Source: JABDCD01 sp964469525
Lineage (GTDB): Bacteria; Pseudomonadota; Alphaproteobacteria; Rickettsiales; SXRF01
Assembly (NCBI GenBank): GCA_964469525.1
Contig: CAYXYU010000009.1
Coordinates: 27,365 to 91,364 of the forward strand
Direction: 5' to 3'
Length of the DNA stretch: 64,000 nt
This document shows positions 33,564-43,794 of this stretch, one piece after another. The notes beneath the pieces are model-generated. The model ran no database searches. It was given only the letters and a program-made list of their open reading frames with translations, and was not told the DNA's origin. The first letter of the stretch is position 1; each line of letters starts with the position of its first letter. The position numbers and the translations under genes were made by a program.

Positions 33564-34559
33564 ATGTACAAAGGCCAGCCTTTCCAACTCTCCTCCATCC
33601 TCCCCCGCTGGTTCTCGGTGGATGATTTCTATGTACTGCTGACGGGCATCGCCGCGTTTTTCTGCGTGTGGGCGATCGGCAACAGCTTCTCGAACCGCGA
33701 CGATATGGCGGCCAAGGTGAAGGCGCTGCAGGAACGGCGCAAGGCGCTGCACAGCGACCTCACCGGTCCGAAGAAGCGCAAGAAGCCGGAAAAATCGGTT
33801 AACTTCATGCGGGCGGTGGTCAATAGCCTGCAGCTCATCAAGAAGAACCAGATCGGCAAGACGGAGATGAACCTGATCCAGGCCGGGTTCCGCTCCAAGG
33901 ATGCCATCTACGTGCTCGCCTTCTTCAATCTCCTGCTTCCCATTTTATTGGGCGTGGCGGGATTCATTATGATGCAGTTTACCGAGCCGGCCCCGGGTTC
34001 GAAATGGACGCTGTTCAACTACATCTGGCCAGTGCTCGGCGCCTATATCGGACTGAAGCTGCCGGGCTGGTACGTTGCTAAGCGTCGCAAGAAGCGCTAC
34101 CTGCATATCCAGCGCTCGCTGTCCGACGTGCTTGATTTAATGACCATCTGCGCCGAGGCCGGACTTTCCCTCGCCGCGACGCTCGACCGTGTATCGCGTG
34201 AGCTGCAACTGGCGTATCCGGAAATGGCGGAAGAACTCGGCATGACTTCGATCGAGATCGGCTTCCTGCCCGACCGCAACCAGGCGCTGACCAACCTGTC
34301 CAAGCGCTGCGACCTCCAGGAGGTGCGTGGCATCGTCAGCGTGCTCATCCAGACGGAGAAATACGGCACGCCGATCGCGCAGGCGCTGCGCGTGCTCTCC
34401 AGCGAATTCCGTCAGGCCCGCATGCTGCGCGCCGAGCAGAAGGCGGCACGTTTGCCGGCACTGATGACGGTGCCGATGATTCTCTGTATCCTGCCGGTGC
34501 TGTTCATCGTCATCATCGCTCCCGCCATCGTCAAGCTGATGGACACGCTGGGCGACTAG
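33564..34559 (+). CDS. tadC: Tad pilus inner-membrane protein TadC
   Basis: Second GspF-family platform protein, partner of TadB. Membrane helices near residues 24-45, 115-135 and 145-165 and at the C-terminus (VPMILCILPVLFIVIIAPAI). The T2SSF core has SLSDVLDLMTICAEAGLSLA, ATLDRVSRELQLAYPEMAEE and LIQTEKYGTPIAQALRVLS. Length 331 residues is normal. Last gene of the plus-strand operon; 15 bases from the converging tadD. Confidence 0.94.
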   Translation: MYKGQPFQLSSILPRWFSVDDFYVLLTGIAAFFCVWAIGNSFSNRDDMAAKVKALQERRKALHSDLTGPKKRKKPEKSVNFMRAVVNSLQLIKKNQIGKTEMNLIQAGFRSKDAIYVLAFFNLLLPILLGVAGFIMMQFTEPAPGSKWTLFNYIWPVLGAYIGLKLPGWYVAKRRKKRYLHIQRSLSDVLDLMTICAEAGLSLAATLDRVSRELQLAYPEMAEELGMTSIEIGFLPDRNQALTNLSKRCDLQEVRGIVSVLIQTEKYGTPIAQALRVLSSEFRQARMLRAEQKAARLPALMTVPMILCILPVLFIVIIAPAIVKLMDTLGD

Positions 34560-34574
34560 AGGATTGTAAACGAT

Positions 34575-36318
<1,744 letters not shown>

Positions 36319-36390
36319 GCAGATCCCCAAAATGTTCGGCGCGCTCTTCCTTTTCCGCAAGGGGGAAAGGAAGAGGAGCCGGGGATCAAC

Positions 36391-37851
36391 TTAGTGGCTT
36401 ATGCGTAAATTCGCAAGCGAGTCGCCGATCTGTTTGAAAGCGACCTGCAAGGATGCGGTGGTGGGTGACAGGAAGTAATATTCCGGCTTACTGGCGCAGC
36501 CCAGCAGCATGGCCTGGCTGGTAGCGTTGACTGCCGTGCCGAGCGCTACGGTATAGATCAGGATGCCGTTGGCCTTCATGCTGTTGCACAGTGCGGTAGT
36601 GCGTTGGTTGAGCCGTGTCTGGCCAACGCTGCAGTTGCTGCTGCTGCAGGGCAGGGGGCTTGCGCCCAGCTGGCCGCCAGTGTTGGGATAACCGTAGGCG
36701 CTGTACACGTTATGATAGACTGTATTATCGCCGTCGGTCATCAATACGACCACCTTGTTCATCAGCGGCGTATTGTAATCAAGCGGTAGGTCGTTGGTAT
36801 CCATCTGCCCGCCCCACAGGTCCCGCCATTGCGGCGAAAGCATGCGCCACGCCCAGGCCAGGCCGATCGGTACTTCCGTGCCGCCCACTGCCTGCATGTT
36901 GTTGATGGCGGTGATCATGGTGTCTTTTTCCGCAATCATGGCAGTCATTGGCTGCGGACAGTAAAGGTTAGGGCCGCGATTGTGCGTATTGAGCGGCGTA
37001 TTGTAATCCAGGCTCCAGCCGGTATTGCAGTTATTTTCATCACTGTCGGTGCCATACCAGGCATTGGTGCTGGTGTGGCATGGATGATAATATTTGTTGA
37101 ACAGCTCTACCGATGGCGGATCGTCGGTGACGTCACGTCCAGTGGCGCCGCGCGCTTCGACACAGCCGAACCAGCTGGTCGGTCCCCAGTTATGGGTGCC
37201 GGCGTTTACCCATGCCGTTTTATCGGTGCCGATATTGACCGCCTGCGAGAACGGCACCAGCCCCACCCACAGATTCTCGATCGTGTTATTGGCGCCATAG
37301 AGCGTATTGAGCAGTGTGACGGAGGCGGTTTTGGCTGCGTCAATTTTTGATACGCCGCCACCTGCCGAATCCAGCATCGATCCAGTGTTATCGATCACCA
37401 GCACCAACTCCATGCCTTTGGCGGCGCGGGTAATCTCGCTGGTAGCTGAAACGCTGACGTTATAAATGCCGAATAGCTTCATGAAGGACATATTCACGGT
37501 GCCTGCGGCGGCAAGATCGAGTTTGCTGTTGTCGTTATTGGGAGTGACGGTAAGGCTGGTGATAGTGGTACCCAGATAGTTGGCCGGGAAGTTGGCATAA
37601 AAATACTGCTCGGTGACGTCCTGGGCATCGACCGTGCTGATGGTGGCGCCGGCGGCCAGTCCGGCCGCATCCAGTGCGTTCTGCATGCGCGACTGCACGA
37701 TCTGCACACGGCTCATGTCGATGGCGACGCCCGTAGCACCCATCAGGGCAAAAAGCCCGAGCGCGACGATCGGCATGGCGGAGCCGCGCTGCGAATGCAG
37801 GAACAACCGTGGAGGAGCAAAGCGGCGCATAGAATTCCAGAGCATTTTCAT
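36391..37851 (-). CDS. tadG: TadG-like pilus protein with von Willebrand factor A domain
   Basis: 486 residues. The N-terminus has the Tad minor-pilin type segment (GSAMPIVALGLFALMGATGV, AIDMSRVQIVQSRMQNALDA) forming one membrane helix, followed by a vWA domain with MIDAS motif DNTGSM and VVVLMTDGDN. Cysteine pairs in the vWA inserts (CVEARG, YHPCHT, NNCNTG, LPCSSSNC) suggest disulfides on an exported surface. Overlaps the upstream tadE-like gene by four bases. Proposed role: pilus-associated adhesin or minor pilin. Confidence 0.88.
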   Translation of the reverse strand: MKMLWNSMRRFAPPRLFLHSQRGSAMPIVALGLFALMGATGVAIDMSRVQIVQSRMQNALDAAGLAAGATISTVDAQDVTEQYFYANFPANYLGTTITSLTVTPNNDNSKLDLAAAGTVNMSFMKLFGIYNVSVSATSEITRAAKGMELVLVIDNTGSMLDSAGGGVSKIDAAKTASVTLLNTLYGANNTIENLWVGLVPFSQAVNIGTDKTAWVNAGTHNWGPTSWFGCVEARGATGRDVTDDPPSVELFNKYYHPCHTSTNAWYGTDSDENNCNTGWSLDYNTPLNTHNRGPNLYCPQPMTAMIAEKDTMITAINNMQAVGGTEVPIGLAWAWRMLSPQWRDLWGGQMDTNDLPLDYNTPLMNKVVVLMTDGDNTVYHNVYSAYGYPNTGGQLGASPLPCSSSNCSVGQTRLNQRTTALCNSMKANGILIYTVALGTAVNATSQAMLLGCASKPEYYFLSPTTASLQVAFKQIGDSLANLRISH

Positions 37852-38465
37852 AACACGGCTCCTTTCTGCATCAGCCAGAAAACCGGTAATGCACTTAAGG
37901 TAGACAGGTCGCCTAGACGCGGCTTGAACAGACCGAGTTTGTAGATGGAGGTCGTAGTGATGACGCCGTTCAAGGGGACCAGCGGCGTGAAATTGTAGAA
38001 CACCTCGGCGATGATGATATTATCCTTGTCGTTAAGACTGATGCTGGGAGGAAGCGAGGCAGGATTGCCGACCGTGCCTACCTGGCTGGCCTGCGTCCAG
38101 CTGCCGCCGCCCGTGTACTGCCACGTGACCTGCGGCGGGTTCATGCCGGTGGGAGCGCCATTCTGGCGCACTGACGAGATGATGACGAAACCGTTGGCAC
38201 CGAAGCTGTAGGGCTGCATCACCTGTTCGGCGGCGGTGAGAATGTTGTTCAGCTCAGCGACAGAGATAGTAGTACCTTGAGACACCACGTCGGATACGGT
38301 CACTGCCACTTTCTCTACTTTCTGGGCAATCAGCATGTAGCGCGTGACCTCGATGGCGCCCATCAGCAGCGCCAGGATGAACGGCAGACAGAGCGCGAAT
38401 TCGAGATAGGCGAGACCGCTCTGGTCTCGTGTCAGCCTGTTCGTAATGCGGAGGAGGCGAGGCAT
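37848..38465 (-). CDS. TadE-like minor pilin (second copy)
   Basis: 205-residue pseudopilin-like protein. The TadE signature is at the N-terminus: RDQSGLAYLEFALCLPFILA with the conserved Glu of the pilin-like segment, then LLMGAIEVTRYMLIAQKVEK. The rest is an exported beta-rich domain. Lies 3 bases after the first tadE-like gene and overlaps tadG by four bases in the minus-strand operon. Confidence 0.88.
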   Translation of the reverse strand: MPRLLRITNRLTRDQSGLAYLEFALCLPFILALLMGAIEVTRYMLIAQKVEKVAVTVSDVVSQGTTISVAELNNILTAAEQVMQPYSFGANGFVIISSVRQNGAPTGMNPPQVTWQYTGGGSWTQASQVGTVGNPASLPPSISLNDKDNIIIAEVFYNFTPLVPLNGVITTTSIYKLGLFKPRLGDLSTLSALPVFWLMQKGAVL

Positions 38466-38468
38466 GGA

Positions 38469-39044
38469 TTACTCCACATCATACGGTTCGTTGCGCACGA
38501 CCGTGCGCGCCGTGAGATTGATGACACTACCGGTAATGGCGTAGATAATGGGTGTCACCACGGGCCACGGGTAGTTGACGGTATACACCACCACATCGCC
38601 CGGATTGCCGAGCCCGGCCGCGCCCATGTCATTGTCCCAGCTGCCGTTGCCGTTGACATCGACGAAGTTGACGCTCGGGGTGCCTGGACAGGGCGGTGCG
38701 AGTGGGCTGACGCAGGGCTCGGGATCTCCTACATCGTCAAAGTCGGAATAAACGGTATAGGTAATAGTAATGTCATCAGGATCAAGCAGCCCGGCGGTAC
38801 GGTTGGCAACGTTGGCGATGATCTGCTCCTCGCGCGTGCTGCCGCCGGCGACGAATCCTGTCTTGCCGTAGCGCGCCGTGTTGTTGGTGGCGCTCTCCAT
38901 GACGCTGCTGGTGAACATGATCATGGCGAACTCTATGATGCCCATGAGCATCATAAGGAAGACCGGCGCGATCACCGCGAATTCGATCGAGGTGATGCCG
39001 CGCTCGCACGCCGTAAGGCGGCTATATCTGGTAAGACAAAACAT
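38469..39044 (-). CDS. tadE: TadE-like minor pilin (first copy)
   Basis: 191 residues with the TadE signature ERGITSIEFAVIAPVFLMML then MGIIEFAMIMFTSSVMESAT, the Glu at the pilin-like position. The exported part has a Cys pair (PEPCVSPLAPPCPG) and DVNGNGSWDND, which resembles a calcium-binding loop. First gene of the minus-strand operon. Degenerate CtrA-like sites (TTAA-N7 with one mismatch) are seen upstream at 39104-39118 and 39143-39157. Confidence 0.88.
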   Translation of the reverse strand: MFCLTRYSRLTACERGITSIEFAVIAPVFLMMLMGIIEFAMIMFTSSVMESATNNTARYGKTGFVAGGSTREEQIIANVANRTAGLLDPDDITITYTVYSDFDDVGDPEPCVSPLAPPCPGTPSVNFVDVNGNGSWDNDMGAAGLGNPGDVVVYTVNYPWPVVTPIIYAITGSVINLTARTVVRNEPYDVE

Positions 39045-39278
39045 GGGATGGACCGCGAATCTGTTACTGCTTTTCCACTTCTCTTACTTTATCACGATAG
39101 CTGTTAACGAGGGGTAAATCATCCATAACAGTTGTTTGATAATTAAAGTGATTTTTAGGCAATTGCTGTCGCAGAATGGGGCAGGCTCCTTATATTTGGT
39201 AGCATTTGGGAGATTTTCATTTCTGCTCCCGCATTTACCCGGAATGACAAACCCCTTCAACCGCTATATACTCCCCGC

Positions 39279-40418
39279 ATGACGCTCCGACCCGTCCATT
39301 ACCGCCTTTCTCCCCTGGCCATGCTGGCCGAAATCAACTGGTTCATTGTCATTGTCGTCACCCTTATTGCCGCCATCGGTTTCGCCATGATGGTATCGGC
39401 GGCAGGTGGCGAGTTCTACCCTTGGGCCTATCAGCAGATGATTCGCTTCGCCTTCGCCTTCGCGCTGATGCTGGTGCTGGCGCTCGTACCGATGCGGTTG
39501 CTGATGGAATATGCCTATCTGGCTTATATTGCCTGTGTGGTCGTGCTGATCGGGGTCGATATTATCGGCCATACCGGCATGGGAGCCAAGCGCTGGTTAA
39601 GCCTCGGGGGCTTGAACCTGCAGCCGTCCGAGTTCATGAAGCTGGCAGTCATCTTGGCGCTGGCCCGCTATTTTCATCAGATCTACCCCGAGGATATCAA
39701 GCGCATTTCATTTCTCATCCCCCCTGTGCTGATTATTCTGGTTCCGGCAATTCTGATCCTGCGGCAGCCCAACCTAGGCACCACCACCATCCTGGTCACG
39801 GTCGGCGCCATCATGTGTTTCCTGGCCGGGGTACAGTGGCGCTGGTTCATTGGCTTATTTGTTACCGGGCTGGCGGCGATGCCGGTGGCGTGGCATTTCC
39901 TGCACGACTATCAGAAGCGGCGGGTATTGACTTTTCTTGATCCGGACAAGGACCCGCTGGGAGCTGGTTACAACATCCTGCAGTCGATGATCGCCATTGG
40001 GTCCGGTGGGCTGGCCGGCAAGGGGTATCTCGAAGGCTCGCAGAGCCAGCTTAACTTCCTGCCGGAGAAACATACCGATTTCATCTTCACCATGCTGGCC
40101 GAGGAGTTCGGCTTCGTGGGCGGCATCGTGTTTCTGCTGCTGTACGCAACGCTGCTGATGTCGGGCATGATGGTAACCTCCCGAAGCCGTAGTACTTTTG
40201 GCTCGATGGTGGCAGCAGGGGTGGTGGCGTTCCTATTCATCCACCTGCTCATCAACTGCGCCATGGTGATGGGCATGATCCCGGTGGTCGGCGTGCCGCT
40301 GCCGCTGATGTCCTACGGCGGAAGCATCATGGTCTCGGCGGTGCTTGCCATCGGCCTGCTGCTCAATGCCTATACTCACCGCGATCAGATGCCCTCCCGC
40401 ATGACGCCGAAATTATAG
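39279..40418 (+). CDS. rodA: Rod-shape peptidoglycan polymerase RodA
   Basis: SEDS-family glycosyltransferase for lateral wall synthesis, partner of PBP2. Membrane protein with about ten helices over 379 residues. Signatures: GMGAKRWLSLGGLNLQPSEF, LRQPNLGTTTILV, FLDPDKDPLGAGYNILQS, GSGGLAGKGYLEGSQSQLNF, LPEKHTDFIFTMLAEEFGFV and GVPLPLMSYGGSIMVS. mrdA (PBP2), its usual partner, is not here; the minus-strand pilus genes lie upstream. Confidence 0.95.
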   Translation: MTLRPVHYRLSPLAMLAEINWFIVIVVTLIAAIGFAMMVSAAGGEFYPWAYQQMIRFAFAFALMLVLALVPMRLLMEYAYLAYIACVVVLIGVDIIGHTGMGAKRWLSLGGLNLQPSEFMKLAVILALARYFHQIYPEDIKRISFLIPPVLIILVPAILILRQPNLGTTTILVTVGAIMCFLAGVQWRWFIGLFVTGLAAMPVAWHFLHDYQKRRVLTFLDPDKDPLGAGYNILQSMIAIGSGGLAGKGYLEGSQSQLNFLPEKHTDFIFTMLAEEFGFVGGIVFLLLYATLLMSGMMVTSRSRSTFGSMVAAGVVAFLFIHLLINCAMVMGMIPVVGVPLPLMSYGGSIMVSAVLAIGLLLNAYTHRDQMPSRMTPKL

Positions 40419-40516
40419 TGACAGGTGGCAAGGGGAAAGTAATGGGCATCCCATGAGCTAAGCTATTATAATTTAATTCACTTAATTGCCACTAGTCACT
40501 TGCCACTCGCCACTCT
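40418..40516. repeat. Imperfect palindromic repeat, family E, copy 2
   Basis: Starts at the rodA stop with GTGACAGGTGGCAAGG and ends with TTGCCACTAGTCACTTGCC then ACTCGCCACTC; the arms are complementary over GTGGCAAG. It fills most of the gap before ppx. Resembles the stretches at 5091-5170 and 55234-55274. Confidence 0.55.
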
Positions 40517-40591
40517 TGTCTCTATGGTATCCCCATTGGGATAAACTTATAAGCTTGCCGGAGCGCTTTGCCGGCGGCAAAAAGTGAGCTT

Positions 40592-41629
40592 ATGCTGCAT
40601 ACGCAGGAGCCGCGTCTGCGCGGCGCCGACGCCGCGAAGCAGGCAGACGCCCGCATATACGCGGCACTGGACCTGGGCACGAATAACTGCCGTCTTCTGA
40701 TCGCCTCAGCCGAGCCGGCGGCTAATGGTGGGCCTCCCGTCATTCGCGTGTTCGACAGTTTTTCGCGCATCGTGCGGCTGGGCGAAGGTGTGTCAGCCAC
40801 GGGTAGGTTATCCGAAAGTGCCATGGAGCGCACGATGGTCGCGCTCAAAGCCTGTCAGAAGAAACTTGCCAAATACCGTATTACCGATGCCCGCTTCGTC
40901 GCCACCGAAGCCTGCCGCCGTGCCGCCAACGGGCGGGAGTTTCTTGACCGGGTGTTCGCAGAGACTGGCCTCTCCATCGACATCATTTCGAGCGAGGAAG
41001 AGGCGCGGCTGGCTTTTATGGGCTGTTCTTCGCTGCTGACCGAAGTGGCCAGGCGCGCCATCGTATTCGATATCGGCGGCGGCAGCACGGAGCTGATGTG
41101 GATTAATGTTGAAAATATGGGTGCCGAAAACGGCGTGCACCCGATCACTGACTGGCTGTCGATTGGCTTCGGCGTGATGAACCTGGCCGATAAATTCGGT
41201 GGCACTGACTTTGCCGATCTGGCGTTTGGCGACATGGTGGAACTGCTGGCGGCGCGGATTCGGCCCTTCGACGAGACGAACGAGATCAGCCGTACCATCG
41301 GCGATGCACCAGTGCAGCTGCTGTCCACCTCGGGGACGGTGACGACGCTGGCCGCCATCCATCTCGGCCTGCCGCGTTATGACCGCTCGCGCATCGATGG
41401 CATCACGCTGCAGGTGGCCGACATCCGCGCCACTATCCAGAAGCTTCTGGCCATGCGCCCTTCTGAGCGCTTCCACCATCCCTGTATCGGCGCTGATCGC
41501 GCCGATTTCATCATTTCCGGCTGCGCCATCTTCGAGGCGATCAGCCGCCTGTGGCCGACCGGCCAGATCACCATCGCCGACCGCGGCGTGCGCGAGGGCA
41601 TCATCCTGACGCTGATGGCCGGCAAGTAA
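40592..41629 (+). CDS. ppx: Ppx/GppA-family exopolyphosphatase
   Basis: ASKHA-fold phosphatase that cleaves inorganic polyphosphate or pppGpp. Motifs: YAALDLGTNNCRLLIA, FSRIVRLGEGVSATGRLSES, ATEACRRAANG, SSEEEARLAFMG and VFDIGGGSTELMW. The 345-residue form has only the catalytic Ppx/GppA domain, as in many alphaproteobacteria; the C-terminal HD domain of long Ppx is missing. I start at ATG 40592; a TTG 8 codons earlier lacks a ribosome site. rlmE follows two bases after the stop, a common pairing. Confidence 0.92.
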   Translation: MLHTQEPRLRGADAAKQADARIYAALDLGTNNCRLLIASAEPAANGGPPVIRVFDSFSRIVRLGEGVSATGRLSESAMERTMVALKACQKKLAKYRITDARFVATEACRRAANGREFLDRVFAETGLSIDIISSEEEARLAFMGCSSLLTEVARRAIVFDIGGGSTELMWINVENMGAENGVHPITDWLSIGFGVMNLADKFGGTDFADLAFGDMVELLAARIRPFDETNEISRTIGDAPVQLLSTSGTVTTLAAIHLGLPRYDRSRIDGITLQVADIRATIQKLLAMRPSERFHHPCIGADRADFIISGCAIFEAISRLWPTGQITIADRGVREGIILTLMAGK

Positions 41630-41631
41630 TT

Positions 41632-42324
41632 ATGGCAAAATCCTCCTCCAGCGGCAGCCGTAACCTGAAAACCCGCGTTAAGACGGCGAAGAAGCGCAAG
41701 ACCTCATCGACGCGCTGGCTCGAGCGCCAGCTCAACGATCCGTATGTCGCCAAGGCCAGACAGGAAGGTTACCGCTCCCGCGCCGCCTACAAGCTGATTG
41801 AGATGGATGACAAGTTCCGCTGGCTGAAACCGGGCAAGACGGTGCTCGATCTCGGCGCGGCGCCAGGCGGCTGGACTCAGGTCGCGGTATCGCGTGTGCG
41901 TTCCGATATAGAAGATCCCAAAGTGATCGGCGTCGACCTGCTGGACATGCAGCCGGTAGCCGGCGCGCTGCTGCTCAAGCTCGACTTCATGGCGGCGGCG
42001 GCGGTGACGGAAATCCGATCTTATATCAGGGATGGCGTCGATATCGTGCTTTCCGACATGGCGCCTAACACCATGGGACACGCTGGTACTGACCACCTGC
42101 GCATCATGGCGCTGTTGGAAGCGGCCTATCCGTTCGCCTGCGAGGTGTTGAAAAAAGGCGGAACGTTCGTCGCCAAGGTATTCCAGGGCGGCACCGAGGC
42201 CGCGCTGCTGGCGCGGATGAAACAGGATTTCGACACGGTGAAGCATGTCAAGCCCAAAGCCAGCCGCAGCGGCTCGTCCGAAATGTATGTCGTCGCCAGT
42301 GGCTTCCGGAAGGCCAGAAAATAA
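41632..42324 (+). CDS. rlmE: 23S rRNA (uridine-2'-O-)-methyltransferase RlmE (FtsJ/RrmJ)
   Basis: Methylates the 2'-O of U2552 in the A loop of 23S rRNA. A Lys/Arg/Ser-rich N-terminus leads into the FtsJ domain: SRAAYKLIEMDDKFRWLKPG with the catalytic Lys, VLDLGAAPGGWTQVA for SAM, DIVLSDMAPNTMGHAGTDHL, and GGTFVAKVFQG with the second Lys; SRSGSSEMYVVASGF closes it. Length 230 residues from ATG 41632, two bases after ppx. A frame running 27 codons upstream overlaps ppx and is not needed. Confidence 0.95.
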   Translation: MAKSSSSGSRNLKTRVKTAKKRKTSSTRWLERQLNDPYVAKARQEGYRSRAAYKLIEMDDKFRWLKPGKTVLDLGAAPGGWTQVAVSRVRSDIEDPKVIGVDLLDMQPVAGALLLKLDFMAAAAVTEIRSYIRDGVDIVLSDMAPNTMGHAGTDHLRIMALLEAAYPFACEVLKKGGTFVAKVFQGGTEAALLARMKQDFDTVKHVKPKASRSGSSEMYVVASGFRKARK

Positions 42325-42332
42325 ATGGAACC

Positions 42333-42453
42333 CGTCATTGCGAGGAGCGTTAGCGACGCGGCAATCCAGTTAAAGCGCCGTCGGCGCGGTATGGTATTCA
42401 TTGCATCGCAGATGCGTCGCTACTGGATTGCTTCGCTGGTGCTCACAATGACG
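42333..42453. repeat. Palindromic repeat, family A, copy 7, overlapping the hydrolase signal peptide
   Basis: 121 bp with ends CGTCATTGCGAG and CTCACAATGACG and inner inverted pairs GCAATCCAGT/ACTGGATTGC and GCGCCG/CGGCGC. It shares the GCAATCCAG...CTGGATTGCTTCG core with the copy inside pdxJ. It starts 9 bases after the rlmE stop and ends inside the hydrolase signal peptide. Confidence 0.9.
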
Positions 42454-43371
42454 GGATTACTGTTTGCTTGCTCGCCGCAGCGCCAGACCTTCGTTGGGGG
42501 GAGCGATCACGACTCCATTTATATAAGGCCCGACTCGGTACTGGCTTCCGATGGTACGGTACTGCCCGTCCGCAGCTGGCTTCCGGAAGGCAAACCTGAA
42601 GCGGTTGTCATCGCGCTGCATGGCTTCAACGATTACAGCCGTGCTTTTGAAAGCACTGGCGAATATTTCAGCGAAAACGGTGTGATACTCTATGCCTATG
42701 ACCAGCGTGGCTTCGGCATGACGCCTTATACCGGCATCTGGGCCAATCAGGCAAACCTGATTGACGACCTGAAACAGGCGGTCCGGCAGGCACGGCGCCG
42801 CCATCCCAACGTCCCTCTCTATATATTAGGTGAGAGTATGGGCGGCGCGGTGGCGGTGGTGGCGCTGACCGAGCCGGGTTTCCCGGAAGTGGATGGGTTG
42901 ATTCTGGTGGCGCCGGCGGTATGGGGGGAGGAAACCATGAGTCCGCTTTACCGCAGCGTATTATGGATCGGGGCGCATACGCTGCCTGCCTACACGGTGA
43001 CCGGCGAAGGGTTGCAGATTGTCGCCTCGAACAACTATCCGATGTTGCTGCGTCTGTCGAAGGACCCGCTCATTATCAAGGAAACACGGCTCGATGCGAT
43101 ATATGGGTTGGTGCATTTAATGGACGCCGCCTACGACCGCGTACCGCAGTTGAGGACACCGACACTGCTGCTCTATGGCGGGCAGGACCAGGTGATTCCG
43201 AAGGCGCCGATTGAGAATGCGCTGTCGCGTTTCTCCTCCCCCCCCACCTATCGCTTTTACCCCGACAGCTACCATATGATGCTGCGCGACATTCAGGGCA
43301 GGGCGGTGATGCGGGATATATTGCAATGGATGAAAGAAAGAGCGTCCCGTCATTCCAAGTTGTCATCCTGA
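42412..43371 (+). CDS. Lipoprotein alpha/beta hydrolase (monoacylglycerol lipase/lysophospholipase type)
   Basis: Serine hydrolase of the Hydrolase_4 group, likely on acylglycerols or lysophospholipids. Catalytic features: AVVIALHGFNDYSRAFE, YDQRGFGMTP, nucleophile elbow LGESMGGAVAVVAL, acid in LLYGGQDQVIP, and His in PDSYHMMLRD. From ATG 42412 the protein begins MRRYWIASLVLTMTGLLFAC, a lipoprotein signal with attachment at Cys20. In-frame ATGs at 42325 and 42391 are possible. All but the last part of the signal is encoded by repeat A7, and the stop codon lies in repeat D at the other end. Confidence 0.85.
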   Translation: MRRYWIASLVLTMTGLLFACSPQRQTFVGGSDHDSIYIRPDSVLASDGTVLPVRSWLPEGKPEAVVIALHGFNDYSRAFESTGEYFSENGVILYAYDQRGFGMTPYTGIWANQANLIDDLKQAVRQARRRHPNVPLYILGESMGGAVAVVALTEPGFPEVDGLILVAPAVWGEETMSPLYRSVLWIGAHTLPAYTVTGEGLQIVASNNYPMLLRLSKDPLIIKETRLDAIYGLVHLMDAAYDRVPQLRTPTLLLYGGQDQVIPKAPIENALSRFSSPPTYRFYPDSYHMMLRDIQGRAVMRDILQWMKERASRHSKLSS

Positions 43372-43471
43372 GCGGAGGCCGACGGAGTCGAAGAATCTTT
43401 CTTTTGGCAGCGAAGACAGATCCTTCGACTCCGCTTCTCTTCTCTTCTCTTCTCTTCTCTCAGGACAACTT
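43357..43471. repeat. Palindromic repeat, family D, with CTTCT microsatellite
   Basis: Ends AAGTTGTCATCCTGAG and CTCAGGACAACTT are complementary, and inner parts GGAGTCGAAGAATCT and AGATCCTTCGACTCC also pair. The hydrolase stop TGA (43369-43371) lies in the left end. A run of five CTTCT units (43434-43458) interrupts the right arm. Confidence 0.75.
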
Positions 43472-43499
43472 GACATTTGCCATTTGATATTTGACATTC

Positions 43500-43690
43500 A
43501 TCCTCAGGCGGTTCCCGCAAGGGATCAAAAGGGAATAGGAAAGGTTTCATAACCTTGGCCTAGCTGTTCCCGCAACTGTGGATGGTGAGTCGTTTCAGTC
43601 ACTGGGAAACTGGGAAGACCAAACGACACGCAGAAAAAGCATAGCCATCGAGCCAGGAGACCTGCCGCCTGAGTGTCACGCGCTTCCTTA
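43500..43690 (+). promoter_or_regulatory. Cobalamin riboswitch upstream of btuB
   Basis: An adenosylcobalamin-type aptamer. Landmarks in order: GGTTCCCGCAAGGGATCAAA then AGGGAATAGG, CTGTTCCCGCAACTGTG, the pairing region GTCACTGGGAAACTGGGAAG, and the B12 box GAGCCAGGAGACCTGCC (43651-43667). Downstream, GGTGGCACTGTCTGGAA (43730s) can pair with TTCCAGGCAGGTTGTCACC just before the btuB ribosome site (GTAAGGAG), a likely expression platform that turns off translation or transcription when B12 is bound. Confidence 0.92.
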
Positions 43691-43794
43691 CGAGACGGCG
43701 AATCTCTTTGGATGTCGACTTCTTACGTGGTGGCACTGTCTGGAATGGAGTTCCGTTCCAGGCAGGTTGTCACCCCGAAACGTAAGGAGACCTC

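Noticed and set aside
41551..41631. Upstream extension of rlmE
   Set aside because: It overlaps the ppx 3' end in another frame with Arg/His-rich shadow sequence; the conserved protein starts at 41632.
42325..42411. N-terminal extension of the hydrolase from ATG 42325
   Set aside because: It would put about 29 Arg-rich residues before a good lipoprotein signal and has only a weak ribosome site; kept as an alternative, not the main call.
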